This document shows, piece by piece, positions 35,539-42,204 of a stretch of 64,000 nt of DNA. Positions within the stretch are counted from its first letter, which is position 1. Each line of letters begins with the position of its first letter. Under the pieces are notes generated by a model. That model searched no databases and was not told the origin of the DNA. It saw nothing but the letters and a program-made list of their open reading frames with translations. Source of the stretch: Vibrio chagasii (GTDB taxonomy: Bacteria; Pseudomonadota; Gammaproteobacteria; Enterobacterales; Vibrionaceae); the NCBI RefSeq assembly GCF_002954585.1, contig NZ_MSCI01000003.1, forward strand, positions 17,585 to 81,584, given 5' to 3'. The translations under genes were made by a program, and so were the position numbers.

Positions 35539-35673
35539 TTACTTAGAAAGACGCTTACGGCCTTTTGCACGACGTGCATTGATTGTTGCGCGACCGTTCT
35601 TAGTAGCCATGCGAGCACGGAAACCGTGAGTACGCTTACGCTTTAGAACTGTAGGTTGAAAAGTGCGTTTCAT
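35539..35673 (-). CDS. rpmH: 50S ribosomal protein L34
   Basis: A 44-residue, very basic protein starting MKRTFQPTVLKRKRTHGF and ending in KGRKRLSK, matching bL34 throughout. AAGGTAAT precedes the ATG. It heads the rpmH-rnpA-yidD-yidC operon. In E. coli it is divergent from dnaA; here the ABC importer operon lies between them. Confidence 0.97.
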   Translation of the reverse strand: MKRTFQPTVLKRKRTHGFRARMATKNGRATINARRAKGRKRLSK

Positions 35674-35785
35674 TGTAATTACCTTACTGATCAGTAGTTT
35701 TAGGTTTTTGTTAAACCCGGCGTGGGCATTTTTTCTCTTCTTTATATAAGAAAGGAAAACCGACGCCTCTCAACAAAGAGGCGGA

Positions 35786-35814
35786 ATTGTAATCACTGTC
35801 ACAAAAAGTGTCAA
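35786..35814 (-). promoter_or_regulatory. rpmH promoter, proximal
   Basis: On the minus strand a perfect TTGACA (35809-35814) with a 17-bp spacer and TACAAT (35786-35791) lies about 115 bp before the rpmH ATG. Confidence 0.75.
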
Positions 35815-35845
35815 TGATTGGGTTAACTAAAATTCCGGTCGGGGG

Positions 35846-35873
35846 ATTATACGTAGAATAACTAAAATCACAA
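35846..35873 (-). promoter_or_regulatory. rpmH promoter, distal, with GC-rich discriminator
   Basis: TTGTGA (35868-35873), a 16-bp spacer and a perfect TATAAT (35846-35851) are followed directly by CCCCCGACC. A GC-rich discriminator is typical of promoters under stringent (ppGpp) control of ribosomal components. It begins seven bases past the ABC ATPase stop. Confidence 0.65.
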
Positions 35874-35879
35874 GGATCC

Positions 35880-36617
35880 TTAGTCGATCCCAACCTTATT
35901 TAGGAATTTTTTTAATTTAGGATCTTGTGGATTACCAAAAATATCCTGTGGAGATCCCTGCTCGACAATATGACCGTCAGCCATGAAGATCACTCGGTCT
36001 GCGACCTCTCTAGCGAATTGCATTTCATGGGTAACCACCAGCATGGTTTGATGTTGGTTTGCCAATTTTTTCATTAGGTTAAGCACTTCGCCAACCCACT
36101 CAGGATCCAGCGCAGAAGTTGGCTCATCAAACAGTAAAAGCTCGGGTTGGAGTGCCATAGCACGGCCAATACCAACACGTTGTTGCTGACCACCAGAAAG
36201 CGCAGCTGGGTAGCTGTCTGCTTTGTCACCTAGGCCGATATCATCCAGTATTTGCTGTGCTTTTTCATAGGCTTGCTGCTTCTTCCAACCACGCACTGTA
36301 ATCAAACCTTCAGCAATGTTCTGCTTGGCTGTTTGGTGAGCAAATAGGGCATAGTTTTGGAAAACAAAGCCAGTCTTACGTCGCAGTGCTAGCACCTCTG
36401 CTTTGGTGTGCTTTTTGGCATCGACTTTGATGTCATCAATTGAGATCGTGCCTTGGTCGGCTTGCTCAAGAAAGTTCACACAGCGCAGTAGTGTCGACTT
36501 ACCTGTACCACTCGAACCTATGATAACAATGATCTCACCTTGCTTGATTTCTAGGTCGATCCCTTTGAGAACTTCGGTGTCACCAAAGTGCTTGTGGATA
36601 TTTTGTAATTTGATCAT
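35880..36617 (-). CDS. Amino-acid ABC transporter ATPase (polar/cystine type)
   Basis: A 245-residue ABC ATPase of the PAAT family: P-loop GSSGTGKST at 34-42, signature LSGGQQQRVGIGRAM, Walker B LLLFDEPTSALDPE and the H-loop VVTHEM. It overlaps the permease stop by four bases (ATGA). With the permease and binding protein upstream it forms a complete importer. Resemblance of the binding protein to FliY/TcyJ suggests cystine, but the substrate is inferred. Confidence 0.9.
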   Translation of the reverse strand: MIKLQNIHKHFGDTEVLKGIDLEIKQGEIIVIIGSSGTGKSTLLRCVNFLEQADQGTISIDDIKVDAKKHTKAEVLALRRKTGFVFQNYALFAHQTAKQNIAEGLITVRGWKKQQAYEKAQQILDDIGLGDKADSYPAALSGGQQQRVGIGRAMALQPELLLFDEPTSALDPEWVGEVLNLMKKLANQHQTMLVVTHEMQFAREVADRVIFMADGHIVEQGSPQDIFGNPQDPKLKKFLNKVGID

Positions 36618-37285
36618 CGTACGTATGCCTTATTCAGTTTCACTTCGGCCCAGATTTGAATACGAGTGAGGATAACCACCACGCCCCAGTAAATAAGAGC
36701 AACCGCCAAGAAAGCCTCGAAGAAACGGAAGCTTGAAGATGCCTCCATTTGAGCCTTAGCCATAATCTCAGCCACGCCTAGCGTAAAGGCAAGTGAGGTC
36801 GATTTGATCATATCGATGAAGTAGTTCATCAGAGAAGGCAGAGCGACACGGGTCGCTTGCGGCAAGATCACTCGACGCATCGCTTGGCTCGTCGTCATAC
36901 CTACCGAAAGGCTCGCTTCCATCTGGCTGCGATCAATACCGATAATCGCGGCGCGAATACTCTCTGCCATGTAAGCGGCAAAGTGCAGGGTTAAACCAAT
37001 GACTGCAGCACTGAATGCATCTAAACCCACCATCCACGGGAACACCTGAGGTAGGCCGTAATAAAGGAGGAACAGCTGAACCAGCAGTGGGGTGCCACGG
37101 AAGAAGCTAATATAAAGTTGGCTGAGTTGGTCGAATACTGGGATTTTGAACACACGAATGTTTGCCAGTATCACAGACAGGATCAGAGCAAAGAACAAGC
37201 CCCAAATCGCCATCTCCATGGTGGTGCCAAGATACTTCAACAGTATCGGTAGCAGCTCTAGCATGTAGTTAAAATCAAATCCCAT
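36614..37285 (-). CDS. Amino-acid ABC transporter permease
   Basis: A 223-residue HisM/YecS-type permease with five predicted helices and the ATPase-docking EAA loop (SLSVGMTTSQAMRRVILPQATRVALP, about residues 124-149). It also has the FFRGTPLLVQ block at about 64-73. Only one permease gene is present, so it probably works as a homodimer. It is separated from the binding-protein gene by a hairpin at 37355. Confidence 0.9.
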   Translation of the reverse strand: MGFDFNYMLELLPILLKYLGTTMEMAIWGLFFALILSVILANIRVFKIPVFDQLSQLYISFFRGTPLLVQLFLLYYGLPQVFPWMVGLDAFSAAVIGLTLHFAAYMAESIRAAIIGIDRSQMEASLSVGMTTSQAMRRVILPQATRVALPSLMNYFIDMIKSTSLAFTLGVAEIMAKAQMEASSSFRFFEAFLAVALIYWGVVVILTRIQIWAEVKLNKAYVR

Positions 37286-37348
37286 AATCTATCTCGTATT
37301 TTTATTGGAAGCCGCGTGATATCAAGCGTTTTTATCAGTGATATAAAA

Positions 37349-37380
37349 GCAAAAGCCCACCGCTGTATAAAGCAGTGGGC
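37349..37380 (-). terminator. Intra-operon hairpin, partial terminator
   Basis: GCCCAC plus GCT (37355-37364) pairs with AGC plus GTGGGC (37371-37380), with one bulge. On the minus strand it is followed by TTTTGCTTTT. It sits between binding-protein and permease genes, where partial termination would leave more binding protein than permease. Confidence 0.65.
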
Positions 37381-37400
37381 CTTGAATGGAGAGTGAGTGA

Positions 37401-38150
37401 TTACTTTTGAGTAATGTCCGCACCAAACCATTTCTGAGAGATACTTTCTAGCGTACCATCTGCGCGCATTGCTGCTAATGCTTCATTTACTTCGGCTTGT
37501 AGTTTCTTACCATTGTCGTTGTCTACGAAAGGCCAAGCATTTTCAATCGTTTCGAATGGCTGACCTGCTAGCTGTAATGGTAGACCAGTCTTCTTGATAA
37601 GCTCTAGTGCAGATAGGCGATCCATAACGAATGCATCAGCACGACCAAGAGCGACATCGTGTTCAATACCTGTGTCGTAGGTTTTCACGTTGATCTCGCC
37701 ATCTTTATCGTAGCTGCGTAGCAGTTGTTCAAAGTTCGAGCCTAGGTTTACCGCAACAGTCTTACCTTCAAGGTCTTCGATACCTTTAATGCTGTCATTA
37801 CCCTTACGAACGGTAATTTGTGCGCCGTCTACTACGTATGGGTCTGCGAATAGGTATTTCGCTTTACGCGCATCCGTCATTGTAATTTGGTTAGAAATGG
37901 TATCGATTCGACCTGTTTCAAGAAGACCAAACAGACCAGAGAAGTTCGCTGTCACGTACTCAACCTTGTAGTCGTTACGTTTACCGATCTCATCCCATAA
38001 ATCCACTTCAAAACCTTGTAGTTGGTCTTGCTTAACGAAAGTAAATGGGAAGTAGCGACCAGACATGCCGACTTTAACTTCAGTCGCAGCTTGAACAGTA
38101 GCAGCAGAGAGTGCGATAGCCGCAATTGCAGCCTTAATCCAGTTATTCAT
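37401..38150 (-). CDS. Periplasmic amino-acid-binding protein (cystine type)
   Basis: A 249-residue solute-binding protein with a signal peptide (cleaved after VQA, residue 21). The SBP_bac_3 fold is shown by GFEVDLWDEIGKR, NQITMTDARKAKYLFADPYV and a C-terminal LESISQKWFGADIT close to E. coli FliY/TcyJ. AAGGAG precedes the ATG at 38150; the longer frame to 38231 is rejected. It heads the three-gene importer operon, divergent from dnaA. Specificity for cystine is likely but unproven. Confidence 0.88.
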   Translation of the reverse strand: MNNWIKAAIAAIALSAATVQAATEVKVGMSGRYFPFTFVKQDQLQGFEVDLWDEIGKRNDYKVEYVTANFSGLFGLLETGRIDTISNQITMTDARKAKYLFADPYVVDGAQITVRKGNDSIKGIEDLEGKTVAVNLGSNFEQLLRSYDKDGEINVKTYDTGIEHDVALGRADAFVMDRLSALELIKKTGLPLQLAGQPFETIENAWPFVDNDNGKKLQAEVNEALAAMRADGTLESISQKWFGADITQK

Positions 38151-38236
38151 TTGGTAACTCCTTATATTTATGGGATTGGATGTTACTGGTAAATTGCTCG
38201 ATAGAATAAATAACCAGATGTTATTAACCATAACCA

Positions 38237-38460
38237 GATCGCATTCTCGTTTTGGGGATAACTAGCAAGGATCCGGGCATAAGTGGATCGTTGTGTGAGT
38301 AAATTAGGGGCAAGATGTGCGGATCCGCCGGTTAATTACAAATTTATTGTGAATAACTTGGATCTTATTCACTGGATCTGTGATCAATTGCTGGTGATCT
38401 GACTTATCAACAGGTAAAATTAGCAGTCATTTCATATTACTTAAATAGAGTGGGGGCACC
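38237..38460 (+). promoter_or_regulatory. dnaA control region with DnaA boxes and GATC cluster
   Basis: Upstream of dnaA are TGTGAATAA (38348-38356, a minus-strand TTATTCACA), TTATTCACT (38365-38373) and TTATCAACA (38404-38412). All are DnaA boxes within one base of consensus, with eight GATC sites between 38237 and 38399. This fits autorepression by DnaA and SeqA/Dam control. No gene lies in 38151-38460. Confidence 0.75.
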
Positions 38461-39888
38461 GTGTCATCTTCGCTTTGGTTGCAGTGTTTGCAACAGCTTC
38501 AAGAAGAGTTACCAGCTACAGAATTCAGTATGTGGGTTCGTCCGTTACAAGCGGAGCTCAATGACAATACTCTAACTCTATTTGCACCGAACCGTTTCGT
38601 ACTCGATTGGGTTCGTGATAAGTACTTAAATAGCATTAACCGTCTGCTGCAAGAATATTGCGGCAACGATATCCCGCATCTGCATTTTGAAGTCGGCAGC
38701 AAGCGTGTGTCGGCACCAAAGCCAGCAGCACCTGCATCGGCTCCTGCGCCAACTCGTACCGCTGCGGATGTAGCGGCAGAGTCTTCGGCACCTGCACAGC
38801 TGCAAGCTCGTAAGCCTGTTCATAACACATGGCGCGATGAAGAGCCGGTGGATGTGGACATCAACCACCGTTCAAACGTGAACCCTAAACACAAGTTCAA
38901 TAACTTTGTTGAGGGTAAGTCGAACCAACTTGGTTTGGCTGCAGCACGTCAGGTGGCAGATAACCCAGGCGCGGCATACAACCCACTATTTCTATACGGT
39001 GGCACCGGCCTAGGTAAAACTCACTTGTTGCACGCGGTAGGTAATGCCATTGTTGATGGCAAGCCGAATGCAAAAGTGGTCTACATGCACTCTGAGCGCT
39101 TTGTTCAGGATATGGTTAAAGCGCTACAAAACAACGCGATCGAAGAATTCAAACGCTACTACCGTAGTGTTGATGCCTTGCTTATCGATGACATCCAATT
39201 CTTCGCGAATAAAGAGCGCTCTCAAGAAGAGTTCTTCCATACCTTTAATGCGCTGCTTGAAGGCAACCAACAGATCATCCTAACGTCTGACCGTTATCCA
39301 AAAGAGATCAACGGCGTAGAAGATCGTCTTAAATCTCGTTTCGGTTGGGGTTTGACGGTTGCGATCGAGCCACCAGAGCTTGAGACGCGTGTTGCGATCT
39401 TAATGAAGAAAGCAGAAGACCATCAAATTCACCTTGCAGATGAAGTGGCATTCTTTATTGCTAAGCGTCTGCGTTCTAACGTTCGTGAGCTCGAAGGTGC
39501 ACTGAACCGTGTTATCGCGAATGCGAACTTCACTGGTCGCCCAATCACTATCGATTTCGTACGCGAAGCGCTACGTGACCTACTGGCACTGCAAGAGAAG
39601 CTGGTTACTATCGATAATATTCAGAAGACCGTTGCTGAGTACTACAAAATCAAAGTGGCTGACCTGCTGTCTAAGCGTCGCTCTCGTTCTGTTGCTCGCC
39701 CGCGCCAATTGGCGATGGCACTAGCAAAAGAGCTGACTAACCACAGCTTGCCTGAGATTGGCGACGCATTTGGTGGTCGTGACCACACCACGGTACTGCA
39801 CGCTTGTCGTAAGATTGCTCAGCTGCGTGAAGAGAGCCACGACATTAAAGAAGATTATTCGAACTTGATTCGTACCCTTTCTTCTTAA
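38461..39888 (+). CDS. dnaA: Chromosomal replication initiator DnaA
   Basis: A 475-residue AAA+ initiator. Domain I (residues 1-80) is followed by a Pro/Ala-rich linker (about 85-125). The AAA+ domain has P-loop GGTGLGKTHL near 180 and Walker B LLIDDIQFF. The C-terminal DNA-binding domain carries the signature GGRDHTTVLHACRKI near residue 440. The start is GTG at 38461, as is common for dnaA. It heads dnaA-dnaN-recF-gyrB. It binds the boxes in oriC and in its own promoter. Confidence 0.97.
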   Translation: MSSSLWLQCLQQLQEELPATEFSMWVRPLQAELNDNTLTLFAPNRFVLDWVRDKYLNSINRLLQEYCGNDIPHLHFEVGSKRVSAPKPAAPASAPAPTRTAADVAAESSAPAQLQARKPVHNTWRDEEPVDVDINHRSNVNPKHKFNNFVEGKSNQLGLAAARQVADNPGAAYNPLFLYGGTGLGKTHLLHAVGNAIVDGKPNAKVVYMHSERFVQDMVKALQNNAIEEFKRYYRSVDALLIDDIQFFANKERSQEEFFHTFNALLEGNQQIILTSDRYPKEINGVEDRLKSRFGWGLTVAIEPPELETRVAILMKKAEDHQIHLADEVAFFIAKRLRSNVRELEGALNRVIANANFTGRPITIDFVREALRDLLALQEKLVTIDNIQKTVAEYYKIKVADLLSKRRSRSVARPRQLAMALAKELTNHSLPEIGDAFGGRDHTTVLHACRKIAQLREESHDIKEDYSNLIRTLSS

Positions 39889-39969
39889 TACACAGTATTC
39901 TTAACCTTAATAAGCAGAATCTTGGTCACGCATCTATGTTGCGTGCCATTTAGACCGTAAGAGCAAGAT

Positions 39970-41070
39970 ATGAAATTTACCATTGAACGTAGTCATCTGA
40001 TTAAGCCGTTACAACAAGTGTCTGGCGCGCTAGGTGGCAGGCCAACACTTCCAATTCTAGGAAACCTACTGATTAAGGTAGAAGATAACGTGTTGTCGAT
40101 GACAGCAACGGACCTAGAAGTCGAACTGATCAGCCGTGTAACGCTTGAAGGTGATTTTGAAGCGGGCAGCATTACTGTGCCTTCTCGTAAATTCCTAGAT
40201 ATCTGCCGTGGTTTACCAGATAGCTCAGTGATCACTGTGGTATTGGATGGCGACCGTGTTCAAGTACGCTCTGGTCGTAGCCGCTTCTCATTGGCAACCT
40301 TGCCAGCGGCCGATTTCCCTAATATTGAAGACTGGAGCAGCGAAGTTGAAGTGTCTGTGACACAAGCTGAACTGCGTGGTCTTATCGAAAAAACTCAATT
40401 CTCAATGGCGAACCAAGACGTTCGTTACTACCTCAACGGTATGTTGTTTGAGATTGAAGGTTCGACTTTACGCAGTGTGGCGACTGATGGTCACCGTATG
40501 GCGGTATCTCAAGCTCAGCTTGGTGCTGATTTTGCGCAGAAGCAGATCATTGTTCCTCGTAAAGGTGTGCAAGAGCTAGTGAAGCTATTGGATGCGCCTG
40601 AACAACCAGTAACGCTGCAAATTGGTAACTCAAACGTACGTGCTGAAGTGAACAACTATGTATTCACTTCGAAGCTGGTTGATGGTCGCTTCCCTGATTA
40701 TCGCCGCGTAATGCCGCAAAATACCACTAAGACACTAGAAGCAGGCTGTGATGAACTGCGTTCAGCCTTCTCTCGTGCTGCGATTCTGTCGAATGAAAAA
40801 TTCCGTGGTGTTCGCGTGAACCTTGCAGACAGCGAGATGCGCATTACTGCGAATAACCCAGAGCAAGAAGAAGCCGAAGAGATGCTAGACGTGACTTATG
40901 ATGGTGACGCGATAGAGATCGGCTTCAACGTAAGCTATGTACTTGATGTCTTGAATACACTGCGTTGTGAACAGGTTCGTATCTCAATGTCAGACGCGAA
41001 TGCGAGTGCCTTGATTGAAAATGCACAAGATGACAGCGCTATGTACGTTGTTATGCCAATCCGTCTATAG
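39970..41070 (+). CDS. dnaN: DNA polymerase III beta sliding clamp
   Basis: A 366-residue clamp subunit, the same length as in E. coli. It has the three-fold repeated clamp domain, with RPTLPILGNLLIKV near the N-terminus and the C-terminal YVVMPIRL that lines the peptide-binding cleft. AGAGCAAGAT precedes the ATG. It is second in the dnaA operon. Confidence 0.97.
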   Translation: MKFTIERSHLIKPLQQVSGALGGRPTLPILGNLLIKVEDNVLSMTATDLEVELISRVTLEGDFEAGSITVPSRKFLDICRGLPDSSVITVVLDGDRVQVRSGRSRFSLATLPAADFPNIEDWSSEVEVSVTQAELRGLIEKTQFSMANQDVRYYLNGMLFEIEGSTLRSVATDGHRMAVSQAQLGADFAQKQIIVPRKGVQELVKLLDAPEQPVTLQIGNSNVRAEVNNYVFTSKLVDGRFPDYRRVMPQNTTKTLEAGCDELRSAFSRAAILSNEKFRGVRVNLADSEMRITANNPEQEEAEEMLDVTYDGDAIEIGFNVSYVLDVLNTLRCEQVRISMSDANASALIENAQDDSAMYVVMPIRL

Positions 41071-41107
41071 AGTTGGTGCCATCGTTAATGATTAATATGA
41101 TGACGCT

Positions 41108-42187
41108 ATGCCACTCTCTCGTCTAATCGTTAAGCAGTTTAGAAATATTGAAGCCTGTGACATTCAACCGTCATCAGGCTTTAACTTTCTTATAGGGCCT
41201 AACGGAAGCGGTAAAACCAGTGTCCTTGAAGCGGTATATCTGCTCGGCCACGGTCGCTCATTTAAGAGTTCCCTAACGGGACGCATCATACAAAATGAGT
41301 GTAGCGAACTGTTTGTGCACGGCCGTTTTATGACCTCGGATCAATTTGAGCTGCCAATTGGCATTAATAAGCAGCGCGATGGCACAACAGAGGTTAAAAT
41401 AAGCGGTCAAACTGGGCAAAAACTCGCGCAGCTAGCGCAAGTCTTACCTTTGCAGTTGATTCACCCGGAAGGGTTTGATTTACTGACAGATGGACCTAAG
41501 CATCGTCGTGCATTCATTGATTGGGGAGTCTTCCACAGTGAGTCGGGTTTCTATGATGCATGGGGCAGGGTAAAGCGCCTCAATAAGCAACGAAACGCCT
41601 TATTGAAAACGGCAACGCACTATCGAGAGCTGAGCTACTGGGACCAAGAACTGGCCCGTTTGGCGGAAAGCATCAGTGAGTGGCGTGCCACCTATGTCAA
41701 TCAGCTCAAAGAAGTCGCCGAAGAGATCTGCGCGACCTTCCTACCTGAGTTTGAGATAAAGATTAACTATTATCGCGGCTGGGACAAAGATACCCCATAC
41801 GCTGAGATATTAGAGAAGAATTTTGAAAGGGATCAGCAGCTTGGTTACACCTTTAGTGGGCCAAACAAAGCGGACCTGAAGATAAAAGTGAACGGCACTC
41901 CAGTGGAAGATGTCTTGTCACGAGGTCAATTGAAGTTGATGGTGTGTGCGTTGCGAGTAGCACAAGGGCAGCACCTCACTCAAATGACAGGTAAGCAGTG
42001 CATCTATTTAATTGATGACTTCGCTTCCGAATTAGATAGCCAACGCCGCGCACGTCTTGCTGAGTGTTTAAAGGCGACCGAGGCTCAAGTTTTTGTAAGC
42101 TCTATTACCGCTGATCAGATTGCAGATATGCATGATGAAAATAGCAGGATGTTTCATGTGGAACATGGCAAAATAGAGCAAGGATAA
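41108..42187 (+). CDS. recF: Recombination protein RecF
   Basis: A 359-residue SMC-like ATPase that loads RecA on gapped DNA. The P-loop GPNGSGKTS starts at residue 30, the ABC signature is LSRGQLKLM and Walker B is YLIDDFASELD. The C-terminal MFHVEHG segment is encoded by a parS-like DNA sequence (42150-42165). Unusually for this cluster no strong Shine-Dalgarno sequence precedes the ATG. It is third in dnaA-dnaN-recF-gyrB. Confidence 0.96.
   Translation: MPLSRLIVKQFRNIEACDIQPSSGFNFLIGPNGSGKTSVLEAVYLLGHGRSFKSSLTGRIIQNECSELFVHGRFMTSDQFELPIGINKQRDGTTEVKISGQTGQKLAQLAQVLPLQLIHPEGFDLLTDGPKHRRAFIDWGVFHSESGFYDAWGRVKRLNKQRNALLKTATHYRELSYWDQELARLAESISEWRATYVNQLKEVAEEICATFLPEFEIKINYYRGWDKDTPYAEILEKNFERDQQLGYTFSGPNKADLKIKVNGTPVEDVLSRGQLKLMVCALRVAQGQHLTQMTGKQCIYLIDDFASELDSQRRARLAECLKATEAQVFVSSITADQIADMHDENSRMFHVEHGKIEQG
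42150..42165. promoter_or_regulatory. parS-like site inside recF
   Basis: The minus strand reads TGTTCCACATGAAACA, one base from the parS form TGTTCCACGTGAAACA. It encodes MFHVEH of RecF. It lies 11 kb from oriC, within range of known origin-proximal parS sites. Because it is degenerate it may be weak or vestigial. Confidence 0.45.
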
Positions 42188-42204
42188 TTAGTCAGAGAGT
42201 AACT

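Noticed and set aside
35711..35893. 60-codon minus-strand frame before rpmH
   Set aside because: It overlaps two good promoters and the end of the ABC ATPase gene.
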